Shown here: one piece after another, positions 1 through 8,908 of the stretch | Layout of the letters: each line of letters starts with the position of its first letter | Position numbering within the stretch: the stretch's first letter is position 1 | Assembly: GCA_000242815.2 (NCBI GenBank) | Contig: AHHB01000032.1 | Span: 343,418 to 407,417, forward strand | From: Janthinobacterium lividum PAMC 25724 | Lineage (GTDB): Bacteria > Pseudomonadota > Gammaproteobacteria > Burkholderiales > Burkholderiaceae_D | Direction: 5' to 3' | DNA: 64,000 bases | Program-made: the position numbers and the translations under genes | The notes under the pieces: generated by a model | What the model saw: only the letters and a program-made list of their open reading frames with translations | The model's database searches: none | Told to the model about the DNA's origin: nothing

Positions 1-1371
1 ATCGTCGACGAACACGGCGATACTTTACTCTCTAGCCGTCCCTTCAAACCGACCAATCTGGCCGACCGCGAGCACATCCGGGTACACATGCAGCGCGACA
101 ACGGCGAACTGTACATCAGCAAGCCCTTGCTGGGCCGCGTATCGAAGAAATGGTCGATCCAGATGACGCGCCGCATCAACCATGCCGATGCCAGCTTCAA
201 GGGCGTGGTCGTGGTCTCGTTGGACCCGTATTATTTTACGCGCCTGTACGACGAAGTCGACCTGGGCGACAACAGTTCCATCGCGCTCGTCGGCAGCGAT
301 GGCGTGGTGCGCGCGCGCCGGGTTGGTGCCGTCAACAGCATCGGTCAGGATATTAGCGACAGTAAAGTATTCGCCTTGATGCAAGGTAAAACGCGCGGCG
401 GCTTTACCGAGCGCAGTCCGGTCGATGGCACGCTGCGCATTTACGCCTACGAAAAACTGGCCAACTACCCGCTCTACATACTGATAGGACTGGACCGCGA
501 CACGGTATTTGCCCACTACGTCTCGCGCCGCAACCAGGCCTTGCTGATGGCAGCCGTGACGAGCGCACTGATCGTGCTGTCGTGGGCTGCGCTGGTGCTA
601 CTGATTGACCGCCTGGTCGACAGCCGCGCCAGGGCCATCGCCGCCAGCGAGGCCAAGTCGCGCTTCCTGTCGAATATGTCGCATGAATTGCGCACGCCCC
701 TCAATGGCATCCTGGGTTTTTCCGAGCTGCTGCTGGAGCAGCTGCGCGAGCCGGAACAAGCCGCCTGCGTGCAAACGATACACGATAGCGGGCGCCAGTT
801 GCTGGCGATGGTGGAGGCGGCGATGGAACTGAGTGCGCTCGAAAACGACCAGGTGCGACTGAAGTTTGCTGCCGTGCCGCTGCACCAGCTGATGGCGCTG
901 GCGCCGCACCGGCAGCGCGCGGCGCGCAAAGGCTTGCAGCTGGCCGTGCACGTCTCACCGGCAACGCCGCCCAGCATCGATTGCGACCGCGTCCGCTTGG
1001 TGCGCGTGCTCGATATCGTGCTCGACAATGCCATCCGTTACACGCCCACAGGACGGGTCGATGTCCACGTCACGCTCAATGGCGCGGACCTGCAGATCGA
1101 GGTGCGCGATACAGGCACGGGCATCGCGCAGGCGCAGCAAGCGCGCATCTTCGACAAATTCTCGCAGGCCGACGATACGCCCAGCCGCGCCCACGGCGGT
1201 GCCGGCATGGGGCTCGCTATCGCGCAGCAGCTCGTCACCTTGATGCGCGGCAGCATCGGCGTGGAATCGACGCCGGGCCAAGGCGCTAGCTTCCGCCTGC
1301 GGCTACCGCTTGGCGGTACGGCCAGCGCAACGGCGCAAGATATCAAATTGACCACACTATCACATGCATAG
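1..1371 (+). CDS. Membrane sensor histidine kinase, 5' end cut off by the window
   Basis: The frame is open from the first base of the window, so the start codon lies upstream. The visible 456 residues begin inside an extracytoplasmic sensor region of PDC/dCache type (about residues 1-150). A transmembrane segment follows (about 180-205), then a HisKA dimerisation domain with the H-box MSHELRTPLNGI (phospho-acceptor His about residue 228 of the visible part). The HATPase domain has an N-box (LDNAIRYTP), G1 (DTGTGIA) and G2 (GGAGMGLAIA) motifs. There is no receiver domain after the ATPase, so it should phosphorylate a separate regulator, which is not seen here. It lies 48 bases upstream of a second PDC kinase on the same strand and the two may be co-transcribed. 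Ligand and partner cannot be read from sequence; PDC sensors often bind small organic acids or amino acids. Confidence 0.88.
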   Translation: MVDEHGDTLLSSRPFKPTNLADREHIRVHMQRDNGELYISKPLLGRVSKKWSIQMTRRINHADASFKGVVVVSLDPYYFTRLYDEVDLGDNSSIALVGSDGVVRARRVGAVNSIGQDISDSKVFALMQGKTRGGFTERSPVDGTLRIYAYEKLANYPLYILIGLDRDTVFAHYVSRRNQALLMAAVTSALIVLSWAALVLLIDRLVDSRARAIAASEAKSRFLSNMSHELRTPLNGILGFSELLLEQLREPEQAACVQTIHDSGRQLLAMVEAAMELSALENDQVRLKFAAVPLHQLMALAPHRQRAARKGLQLAVHVSPATPPSIDCDRVRLVRVLDIVLDNAIRYTPTGRVDVHVTLNGADLQIEVRDTGTGIAQAQQARIFDKFSQADDTPSRAHGGAGMGLAIAQQLVTLMRGSIGVESTPGQGASFRLRLPLGGTASATAQDIKLTTLSHA

Positions 1372-1419
1372 TCGCACACAAAAGTTGTTCTCCGTGCGTA
1401 TCAGGTATAGCATCGCCAC

Positions 1420-4400
1420 ATGACTTACCACACTGATGCGGCGGCGGTACGCAGACTATGGATCGAATGGCTGTTTTTGCTCCTCGGGCTGCTCCTCGTG
1501 GCTGCCGCCCTCGCTTACGCGCATCTGGGTGAAGCGGCGCGACATGACGGGGCCGAGCGTGAACGGCTCAGCGTGATGACGGCGTTGCTGGCTAAAAATA
1601 TCGAAGTCGACCTGGCGGCAACCAACCTGGTGCTGAGCGGCGTGATCCGCGACTATCTTGGCGCCGGTGCTGCGGGCCCCGGACCAGCCCTGCCACGGCG
1701 ATTGGCGGCGCTGGTCGACGCCATGCCGGGCGTGCGCACCATGCTGGTCCTCGATGCGAAGGGCAAGCCGGTCGCCACCAATATGGCAGAACTGGTCGGA
1801 CAGGATTTTTCGCGCCGCGACTATTTCCAGTGCGCGCGCGACGCTCCAGATGCGCGCATGCTGTACATCTCGGCGCCGTTTCTTTCCTTCGAGCGCGATC
1901 TGGTCATCACGGCGTCGCGCATCGTACAGGACCAGCAGGGCCGCTTTGCCGGCATGGTGGTGGCCACCCTCGATCCCGAGTACTTCACGGCCAAGTTCCG
2001 CACCGCCATGTATGCACCCGACGTCTGGGCCGTGGTGTTGCATGGCGACGGCCGCCAATTCATGAACTACCCCAAGAGGACTGCCGATGGCGGCAATATG
2101 GATGTCCCCGGCAGCTTCGTGCGGCGCTTCCGCGACAGCGGCTATCCGGCTGGCGTCCTGAGCGGCGTCGCCACTGGCGCTGCCAGCGCAGAGCGCATCA
2201 TGGCCATGGCCACCATCGCGCCGCCCGCGCTGCACATGGACCGTGCCATCATCATCGGCCTGAGCCGCGAAGAAGCGGCCATCAGCGCCCCGTTGCGGCG
2301 CCAGGCGCTGACCTACGCCCTGTGCTTTGCCATGCTGGTGCTGACCGCAGCGAGCCTGCTGTTCTGGAGCCAGCGGCGGCGCCGGCAACAGGCAGCTTGG
2401 CGTGTGCAACAGGAAACGGAGCACCAGGCCATGCAAGCGGTGTCCGACAGCGAGGCGCGCTTTCGCACGTTGATCGAAGATGCGCCCTTGGCCATCGCCA
2501 TCCTGCGCCACGGGCGCTTCATCTACTCGAATCCCCGCTACCGCAGGCTGCATGGCTACTCGCTCGAAGACGACCTGAACGGCGCAGCCTGGTCTTCCAT
2601 GCTTTCCGCGCAATCGCAGGCGACACTGGCCACCAACGAAGCGCTGATCGAGGCCGACTCGCCCAGCGAACAGGTGTTCGAAGCGTTCGGCCTGGACAAG
2701 CAAGGCTTGCCCGTGCCCATGTTCAAGACCACGACGCGCGTGATGCTCAAGGATGGACCGGCGACGCTGATCTTTGCGCAGGATATTTCCGTGCAAAAGC
2801 AGGCCGAAGAGGCCATGCTGCTGGCGCGCGATGCGGCCGAGGCGGCCAACCGCAGCAAGGCGGAATTCCTCGCCAACATGAGCCATGAAATCCGCTCGCC
2901 GCTGAACGCCATCCTTGGCATGGCATGGCTGCTGGAACGTGGCAGCCTGAGCGGGGAAGGACTCGATATGACGCGCAAGATCCGCGCCGCCGGCCAGTCC
3001 TTGCTGGGCATCATCAACGACGTGCTCGACGTATCAAAAATCGAGGCGGGCCACATGACCATGGAGCAGGCGCCGTTCCGCCTGGCCGAGGTGATCGAAA
3101 AAATCGCCGCCAGCATGGGCGTTGCCGCGCATGACAAGCCCATCACCGTGCGGATCGGGCCGCTGCCCGAAGGCGTGGACCAGGTACTGGGCGATGCGCT
3201 GCGGCTGGAACAGGTGCTGGTGAACCTGACCAGCAATGCCATCAAATTTACGGCGCAAGGCACGGTCGAGCTGTTGACCACGCGAGAGAGCGGCGACGGC
3301 GACGCTGCAGTGCTGCGTTTCAGCGTGCGCGATACGGGCATCGGCATCGCCCCTGAAGTACAGGAAACGATCTTTTCCGCCTTCGCCCAGGCCGACACGT
3401 CCACCACGCGTCGCTTCGGCGGCACCGGCCTGGGCTTGACCATCTGCCGCCAACTGGTCAGCCTGATGGGCGGCTCGCTGCACCTGGAAAGCAGCCTGGA
3501 CCGGGGCAGCGAATTTAGTTTCACGCTGCCGCTGCAACTACTGCCCGCCAACGCCCTGTCCTCACCCGACATGAAAGCCTTGCATGCCCTGCTGGCCGAC
3601 GCCAACGCCGACACGCGCGAGGCCGCTGCTGCCGTGGCGCGCGCCCTGGGCTGGAGCGTGCATGTGGTGTCCGATGGGCGGGCGGCCCTCGACTATGCGC
3701 TCGCCTGCGCCGATGGCGAGCGGCCCGGCGTCGTCCTGCTGGCCGCGCGCATGCCCGAGCTGGACGGTATAGCCACGGCACGCGCGCTGCGCAAGCACTT
3801 GCCGGCACAGGACTGCCCCGTCGTCATCCTGGCGGACAGCGGCGCGCCGGTCACGCAAGCAGCGCAGCACCATGCCGACCGCGCCGACCCGGCCGACGCC
3901 GTACTCAACGAAGCGGTGACAGCGTCCAGCCTGTACCACGCGGCGCTGCAAGCGCGCCAGCAGCGCGCCAGGGATGCCGGCATCGATACCAGTGTGGTGA
4001 CGCTGGAAGAGCGCGTGCTTGCCGGCGTGCGCGTGCTGGTGGTCGACGACAGCGAAATCAACCGCGATGTGCTCAAGCATATCCTGCACGACCAAGGGGC
4101 AGTGCCATCGTTCGCCTGCGATGGCAGTGAGGCGCTGAACTGGCTGCTGGCCCACCCCGCTGCCGTCGACATCGTGCTGATGGATGTGCAAATGCCTGTC
4201 ATGGATGGTTTGCAGGCGACGCGCGCGCTGCGCCAACTGCCGCAGTTTCAAGACCTGCCCGTGGTGGCATTGACGGCCGGGGCATTCCAGACCCAGCGTA
4301 CGGCAGCACTGGAAGCGGGCGTGAATCATTTCATCAGCAAACCATTCGACGTGCCACAGACCATCGCCCTGATCGCGCGTGCACATCGCCGCCATGCGCA

Positions 4401-4839
4401 GGCACTGCCAGCCCTTACTGCGGTCATCGACGACGTGACGACGCCCGTGCCCACATACGGCGCGCCAGCCGTGATCGACCTGGCGCAAGGCATGGCCCAG
4501 TGGCTCGATGAAGCGCTTTACCGCCGGCACCTGTCGCGCTTTGGCAGCACTTATCGCAACTCGGTGGGCGCCATGCGCGCCCTGCTGGCGGCCAACGCCG
4601 GCGACGATGCCGCCGCACTGGCGCACAAGCTGGCCGGCGATGCTGGCATCCTGGCCCTGCCCGCCACCTTGCAAGCGGCGCAGCAAGCAGAGCAGTTGCT
4701 GCGTGCCGGTGCCGATGCGTCGGCCGCCCTCGATACACTGGAACAGGCGCTGGCGCAGGCCACCGAAGCGGCCGCTGCCATCACGGCACAGACGCCGCTA
4801 CCCGGTCAGCCAGCCTTGGCGGCAAAAATGGCACAATGA
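1420..4839 (+). CDS. Hybrid sensor kinase: PDC sensor, PAS, kinase, two receivers, HPt
   Basis: 1139 residues. A transmembrane helix (about 13-36), a periplasmic PDC/dCache-like region (about 40-290) and a second helix (about 299-321) form the sensor. A PAS domain (about 347-460) follows, then HisKA with MSHEIRSPLNAI (His489) and an HATPase domain (about 590-715; DTGIGIA and FGGTGLGL motifs). The first receiver (about 725-850) looks dead: the phospho-acceptor Asp is replaced by Ala775 in LLAARMPELDG and the acidic pair is degraded. The second receiver (about 870-995) keeps VVDDSEINR and Asp922 in LMDVQMPVMDG. A C-terminal HPt domain carries AHKLAGDAGIL. This is a full internal phosphorelay, His to Asp to His, which would pass phosphate to an external regulator. 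It may be co-transcribed with the kinase upstream. No strong ribosome binding site is visible before the ATG. The signal sensed is unknown. Confidence 0.9.
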   Translation: MTYHTDAAAVRRLWIEWLFLLLGLLLVAAALAYAHLGEAARHDGAERERLSVMTALLAKNIEVDLAATNLVLSGVIRDYLGAGAAGPGPALPRRLAALVDAMPGVRTMLVLDAKGKPVATNMAELVGQDFSRRDYFQCARDAPDARMLYISAPFLSFERDLVITASRIVQDQQGRFAGMVVATLDPEYFTAKFRTAMYAPDVWAVVLHGDGRQFMNYPKRTADGGNMDVPGSFVRRFRDSGYPAGVLSGVATGAASAERIMAMATIAPPALHMDRAIIIGLSREEAAISAPLRRQALTYALCFAMLVLTAASLLFWSQRRRRQQAAWRVQQETEHQAMQAVSDSEARFRTLIEDAPLAIAILRHGRFIYSNPRYRRLHGYSLEDDLNGAAWSSMLSAQSQATLATNEALIEADSPSEQVFEAFGLDKQGLPVPMFKTTTRVMLKDGPATLIFAQDISVQKQAEEAMLLARDAAEAANRSKAEFLANMSHEIRSPLNAILGMAWLLERGSLSGEGLDMTRKIRAAGQSLLGIINDVLDVSKIEAGHMTMEQAPFRLAEVIEKIAASMGVAAHDKPITVRIGPLPEGVDQVLGDALRLEQVLVNLTSNAIKFTAQGTVELLTTRESGDGDAAVLRFSVRDTGIGIAPEVQETIFSAFAQADTSTTRRFGGTGLGLTICRQLVSLMGGSLHLESSLDRGSEFSFTLPLQLLPANALSSPDMKALHALLADANADTREAAAAVARALGWSVHVVSDGRAALDYALACADGERPGVVLLAARMPELDGIATARALRKHLPAQDCPVVILADSGAPVTQAAQHHADRADPADAVLNEAVTASSLYHAALQARQQRARDAGIDTSVVTLEERVLAGVRVLVVDDSEINRDVLKHILHDQGAVPSFACDGSEALNWLLAHPAAVDIVLMDVQMPVMDGLQATRALRQLPQFQDLPVVALTAGAFQTQRTAALEAGVNHFISKPFDVPQTIALIARAHRRHAQALPALTAVIDDVTTPVPTYGAPAVIDLAQGMAQWLDEALYRRHLSRFGSTYRNSVGAMRALLAANAGDDAAALAHKLAGDAGILALPATLQAAQQAEQLLRAGADASAALDTLEQALAQATEAAAAITAQTPLPGQPALAAKMAQ

Positions 4840-4922
4840 CGCGGCAAATAATCGTGCTGGTGTGTAGGCCAGAGAACAATTGCATGCATAAACTGTTGGC
4901 CTGGCGCCGTATCTGGCAGCAC

Positions 4923-6146
4923 CTACCCTTCGCGTCCATCTATCCTGGCGCGCCACAGGTAGGACGCATACACGCACGCATACAAGCCAAAGGCCAGTGA
5001 CCAACAGGCGCCTGCCGCCAGCAGCAGCGGCATGGCCAGCGCTGCGGGACCGACGGCGGCCAGCAGGCGTGCCAGCGCGCCCAACTGTATCAAGCAGTAC
5101 ATCGCCGCTTCCGCGCGGCCACCCTTCAGCGGGCGCCCCGTGTGGCCCAGGGTGGTGCGTGTCATCATGCCGATGATCAATCCCGCCATCGAGCCCACCG
5201 TCAGCGCGTGAAATGCGGCGCTGGCCGGCAGCAGCCCCAGGCTGGCCAGCGCCAGTAGCGCAAAACCGACGCCTATCCATGCATACGACAGGTGCAAGAT
5301 CCACAGCAGGGGCACGCGCACGGTGCGCTGCGGCTGCCAGGCCAGCACATTGAGCAGCGACATGGCGCTAGCGACCAGGGCCAACGGCGCCGTCAACCAC
5401 GCTGGCGCGTCTGCCAGCCACGCGATGGCCGCCGCAGCCATGCAGGCCGCAGCGAGCAGCGCGCGCTTCGGACTGGCCACGGGCGGGCGATTTGGATTGA
5501 TGTTTGGCGCGCCATTGCGGGTAAACATGGGGATCACGCGTGCGCCGATCACCGATTCGATCAAGACAATGATGAAGATGGCCGCCTGCACGGGCAGGAA
5601 CAGCGACAGCGGCAGCGCGCCCAGCACGGCCGCATGGAACAGGCCATTGGCCAGCGCCAGCAAGGCCAGCAGAGCGACGAGGAACAAGTTGCGGGTATTG
5701 CCAGAACGGCGCAGTACCCGATATAGGGGCCAGGCAGCCAGCGGCAGGAACAGCCACTCGACCACCGCCGCCACCAGTGCGGGGCTGCACAGCATGGCGA
5801 TGCGCCCTGCCAGCCACAGCGCTACCAGCGCCATCAGCTGGACACCGTGCGGCGTGGGCAAACCCGTCCAGTTGCGCCCCGCCGTGTACAAAAAGCCAAC
5901 AATGACGGCCAGCGCGAAGCCGAAGACCATTTCGTGCATATGCCAGCCCAGGCCCACTTGCAGGCCAGGCGCAAGCAAGCCGGCATAACTGGCCAGCCAA
6001 AGCGCAATACTGATGACCGCAAACACGGCCGCCAGCAAGTAAAACGGTCGAAAACCCAGCTGCCAGAGAGCATGACGGGCATGCCAGGGAGCGGCGCCGG
6101 CTGTCGTGGAAGGCGGGGAAGGCTCGCTGATCGGGGTGATGGACAT
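4923..6146 (-). CDS. nnrS: NnrS family integral membrane protein (nitric oxide stress)
   Basis: 407 residues with about twelve hydrophobic segments. The N-terminal part has the family motifs LWQLGFRPFYLLA and GWHMHEMVFGFALAVIVGF followed by GRNWTG, with conserved histidines thought to bind haem/copper. NnrS proteins are linked to tolerance of nitric oxide and nitrosative stress and are commonly controlled by NsrR or NnrR. The gene follows narX-narL on the same strand. It has its own upstream region holding a 23-bp NsrR-like palindrome and the 18-base motif shared with narK1, so it probably has its own promoter. Its end faces the hybrid kinase gene convergently. Confidence 0.93.
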   Translation of the reverse strand: MSITPISEPSPPSTTAGAAPWHARHALWQLGFRPFYLLAAVFAVISIALWLASYAGLLAPGLQVGLGWHMHEMVFGFALAVIVGFLYTAGRNWTGLPTPHGVQLMALVALWLAGRIAMLCSPALVAAVVEWLFLPLAAWPLYRVLRRSGNTRNLFLVALLALLALANGLFHAAVLGALPLSLFLPVQAAIFIIVLIESVIGARVIPMFTRNGAPNINPNRPPVASPKRALLAAACMAAAAIAWLADAPAWLTAPLALVASAMSLLNVLAWQPQRTVRVPLLWILHLSYAWIGVGFALLALASLGLLPASAAFHALTVGSMAGLIIGMMTRTTLGHTGRPLKGGRAEAAMYCLIQLGALARLLAAVGPAALAMPLLLAAGACWSLAFGLYACVYASYLWRARIDGREG

Positions 6147-6161
6147 GATGGACTCGCGATA

Positions 6162-6184
6162 AAGATATATTCAATATACTACTT
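6162..6184. promoter_or_regulatory. NsrR-like operator in front of nnrS
   Basis: An imperfect 23-bp palindrome with 11-bp arms: AAGATATATTC, one central base, then ATATACTACTT. The AAG...CTT ends and the 11-1-11 layout match the known NsrR operator shape (AAGATGYATTT-n-inverted copy). It lies 16 bases upstream of the nnrS ATG and overlaps the predicted -10 region, where a repressor would block transcription. Assignment to NsrR is inference; no nsrR gene is in the window. Confidence 0.5.
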
Positions 6185-6202
6185 TAAACGCGCAAGAACT
6201 GC

Positions 6203-6220
6203 CATCGGCAAAAAGGACTA
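6203..6220 (-). promoter_or_regulatory. Shared 18-base nar-region motif upstream of nnrS
   Basis: Read on the minus strand this is TAGTCCTTTTTGCCGATG. It matches two other sites (21601-21618 before narK1 and 17606-17623 before the small gene) at 14 invariant positions. A -10-like hexamer TAGTAT begins exactly 21 bases downstream, and the motif ends 56 bases before the nnrS ATG. The position, centred near -42 if that hexamer is the -10, is typical of a class II activator site. The binding protein is unknown; NarL is a natural candidate. Confidence 0.6.
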
Positions 6221-6240
6221 GGCGCTAGCGACAAGTGAGC

Positions 6241-6271
6241 ATGGGGTCTGACCCGGCGGGTCAGACCCCAT
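6241..6271. repeat. Perfect 14-bp inverted repeat between narL and nnrS
   Basis: Two 14-base arms (ATGGGGTCTGACCC and its exact complement) flank a 3-base loop. It sits 11 bases after the narL stop. No T-run follows on the narL strand, so it looks more like a REP-type palindrome or an mRNA-stabilising/attenuating hairpin than a classical terminator. No second copy was noticed in this window. Confidence 0.6.
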
Positions 6272-6282
6272 CACGCCGGTGC

Positions 6283-6945
6283 CTACTTGCCCTGGCGGTG
6301 CTCGACCGCATACACGGCCGCCTGCACGCGGCTGCTGAGATTGAGTTTTTTCAGCACGTTCTGCACGTGGATCTTGACCGTGCTTTCGGCCAGGTCGAGG
6401 GTGCGCGCAATGGCCTTGTTGCTTTCGCCACGCGACAGGCAGTCGATGATTTCCTTTTCGCGCGGCGTGAGCTTGTCGAGTTCCGATACTGGCTCTTCGC
6501 GCCGCGCGCCCGCCTGCAACTGCGCCACCAGCTTGCCCGTCATGGCTTCGGCGATGACGACTTCGCCGGCAGCGGCGCGGTGGATGGCGCGCACCAGGTA
6601 ATCGGCGTCGATATTTTTGATCAGGTAGCCGCAGGCGCCCGCACGCAGGGCCGTCGCCAGGTCTTCGGCGTCTTCGGAGACCGTCAGCATGACGATGGCA
6701 GTGTCGGGACAGTCGTGCTGCATCAGTTGCAGCGCTTCGACGCCCGACATACCGGCCATGTTCAAGTCCAGCAGCACCACATCGGGTTGCAGTTGGATGG
6801 CGCGCTTGATGCCTTCCACGCCATCGGCCGCCTCGCCCACCACGCAAAAGTCGCTATGGCGCTGCAGCAGCGAGCGGATACCGCTGCGAAACAGCGCATG
6901 GTCATCGACCAGCATGACGGTGATCGGTTTGACGAGAGTCTCCAT
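6283..6945 (-). CDS. narL: Nitrate/nitrite response regulator NarL
   Basis: 220 residues. An N-terminal receiver (about 8-125) has the acidic pair in MLVDDHALFR, the phospho-acceptor in VVLLDLNMAGMSG and the conserved Lys in YLIKN. A C-terminal LuxR/GerE helix-turn-helix (about 150-212) contains LTPREKEIIDCLSRG and ESTVKIHVQNVLKKL. It is encoded 23 bases after narX, in the standard sensor-regulator order, and would be phosphorylated by NarX in response to nitrate or nitrite to control nar and related genes. No good ribosome binding site is visible, which may mean translational coupling with narX. Confidence 0.95.
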   Translation of the reverse strand: METLVKPITVMLVDDHALFRSGIRSLLQRHSDFCVVGEAADGVEGIKRAIQLQPDVVLLDLNMAGMSGVEALQLMQHDCPDTAIVMLTVSEDAEDLATALRAGACGYLIKNIDADYLVRAIHRAAAGEVVIAEAMTGKLVAQLQAGARREEPVSELDKLTPREKEIIDCLSRGESNKAIARTLDLAESTVKIHVQNVLKKLNLSSRVQAAVYAVEHRQGK

Positions 6946-6968
6946 TTTTTGTACTTTCAGAGTGTGGC

Positions 6969-8879
6969 TTATGCGGCGCGGCGCTGCTCGCGCGACAAGT
7001 GCAGTTCGACCGTGGTGCCGCCACCGGGATGGGCGTGCACATCGAACCTGGCCTCGATGCGCTGCGCGCGCTCGCGCATGATGTGGATGCCGACATGGCT
7101 ATCGCCTTTTTTCAGCACGGCCGCAGCATCGAAGCCGACACCATTGTCGCTGATCGTCAAGGTAAAGTCCTGGTGATCGGCGAGGCGCACCTCGACATGA
7201 CTGGCCTGGGCGTGCTTGCGGATGTTCGACAGCGCTTCCTGCACGATAAATAGAAGCTGCAATTGCTGTTCACGGGGGAATGGCGCGCCGTCGACATCGG
7301 CCAGCAGTTCAGCCTCGATGCCCGTCTGGCGGCGAAATTTGTCGACAGCCGCGCGCAGGGAACCGATCAGGTCGTCCTCCATCAGGCGGCAGCGGAAGTT
7401 GGCCAGCAGTTCGCGCACGTCCTCATAGCTTTCCTTCACGCCCGCATGCAGGGCCGGCACGATGTCGGCCACTTCATCGAAGCGCGCATTGCGCACGGAG
7501 TCGTCGAGCATCTGCACTTGCAGGTTGAGGAAATTGAGGCTTTGCGCGATGCTGTCGTGCAAGCCCTGCGCCACCAGGTTACGCTCTTCGGAAATGGCCA
7601 TCTCGCGCTCGCGCGCGGCCAGGCGCAGGTTTTCCAGCGCGATGCCCAGTAGTTGGCCCAGCGTTTCGAGTAGCCCCAGCTCGCGCGCGGAAAATACGCG
7701 CGCATGGCGGAAATGCAGGTTGAAAAAGCCCAGCTGCTGTTCGTGCGCATGGATATGGAAGACCGAGACGGTGGCAAAGCCCTCGCGGTGGCAGCGCAGT
7801 TCGTGCGCCTTGTCGATGCGGCGCATGTCGTGCACCTTCGCCACTTTCATCTCGACGGCGCTGCCGCACAGGCACTCGCCCACCTTCAGGCAATGCTCGG
7901 ACGCTACCAGTTCTTCCGACAGGCCGTGGTGCACCACCATGTGCAGGTTGCCCCGCTCGGCATCGAGCACGCGCACGGTGGAGCCGTCGGCCTCGAAATA
8001 ATCGACGATGCGCTGCATGAAGCCGTCGCAAATGTCTTTCAGCGGCTGCGGGCGCTGCAGGAAAGCGGCGCTTTCATACAGCAGGGCCAGTTCCCGGTTG
8101 CGGTACTCCAGGGTGGCCGTCTTGCTGCGTACGCCCTCTTCCAGGTTGCCGTACAGCGCTTGCAGGCGGTCGGCCATCTGGTTGAAGCCACTGGCCAGCT
8201 GGCCGAATTCGTCATTGCTATCGACGGCCAGGCGCACGCTGAAATCGCGTTCCTTCATGCGCTGCATACCCAGGCGCAGCCGCGTTACCGGTTCGACGAT
8301 CAGCATGAACATCAGATAAATCATGCTGACCGTGCCGATGACGGCCATGCCCACCAGGATCAGCTGCGAGGCGCGCAGCCAAAAAGTGCGCTGCTCGCTA
8401 TCGTGCTCGATCAGCCGCACCAGCTGATCGACCTGGCCAACAAAGGTATCGGCGTCACGCTCGAACTGAGGCCCTCGCGCGCTCTTATCGGCGACCAGGG
8501 CGGCCGGTCGCAAGGACCCGCGCCAGGCAGCGCCGATGCGTCCGAATTCGGCCTTGATGGCGCTGCTGGGAGGCAGGAACAAGGGACGCTGCGGGTCGCC
8601 TTGGCCGATCTTGGCCAGGGTCTCGTCGATCAGCAGCACCTGTCGGCGCGCCTGCACGACGGCGTCGCTGGCGTCGCTGACAAGCAGCAGGGACAGGCGG
8701 TAGGTCTGCATGCGCAGGCGCCCCGTTTCATTGATGGCGGCAGAACTGCCTTCGAGCTGCCACGACAGGAACAAGGTGCAGCCGATGGCACTCAATGCCA
8801 GCGCCAGCATAAGCAGCAGCGCGCCGACGATCTTGGTCGACAGTTTCTGCCAGGAGGAAAACATCGCCTTCAATTTCAT
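6969..8879 (-). CDS. narX: Nitrate/nitrite sensor histidine kinase NarX
   Basis: 636 residues. The first transmembrane helix (about 17-40) is followed by the nitrate-binding P-box, NETGRLRMQTYRL (about 50-62), diagnostic for NarX/NarQ. The periplasmic four-helix sensor ends at a second helix (about 170-195). A HAMP domain, a GAF-like domain (about 285-425, cysteine-containing) and the HisKA_3 segment GLHDSIAQSLNFLNLQVQML follow, with an HATPase domain (about 530-630; NIRKHAQA, DNGVGFD). The short HPK7-type kinase core pairs with LuxR-type regulators such as the adjacent NarL. It lies 29 bases downstream of moaA and is probably part of the long nar transcript. Confidence 0.95.
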   Translation of the reverse strand: MKLKAMFSSWQKLSTKIVGALLLMLALALSAIGCTLFLSWQLEGSSAAINETGRLRMQTYRLSLLLVSDASDAVVQARRQVLLIDETLAKIGQGDPQRPLFLPPSSAIKAEFGRIGAAWRGSLRPAALVADKSARGPQFERDADTFVGQVDQLVRLIEHDSEQRTFWLRASQLILVGMAVIGTVSMIYLMFMLIVEPVTRLRLGMQRMKERDFSVRLAVDSNDEFGQLASGFNQMADRLQALYGNLEEGVRSKTATLEYRNRELALLYESAAFLQRPQPLKDICDGFMQRIVDYFEADGSTVRVLDAERGNLHMVVHHGLSEELVASEHCLKVGECLCGSAVEMKVAKVHDMRRIDKAHELRCHREGFATVSVFHIHAHEQQLGFFNLHFRHARVFSARELGLLETLGQLLGIALENLRLAAREREMAISEERNLVAQGLHDSIAQSLNFLNLQVQMLDDSVRNARFDEVADIVPALHAGVKESYEDVRELLANFRCRLMEDDLIGSLRAAVDKFRRQTGIEAELLADVDGAPFPREQQLQLLFIVQEALSNIRKHAQASHVEVRLADHQDFTLTISDNGVGFDAAAVLKKGDSHVGIHIMRERAQRIEARFDVHAHPGGGTTVELHLSREQRRAA

Positions 8880-8908
8880 ACCGCCCTTGAATGTAAATAC
8901 AAACTACC

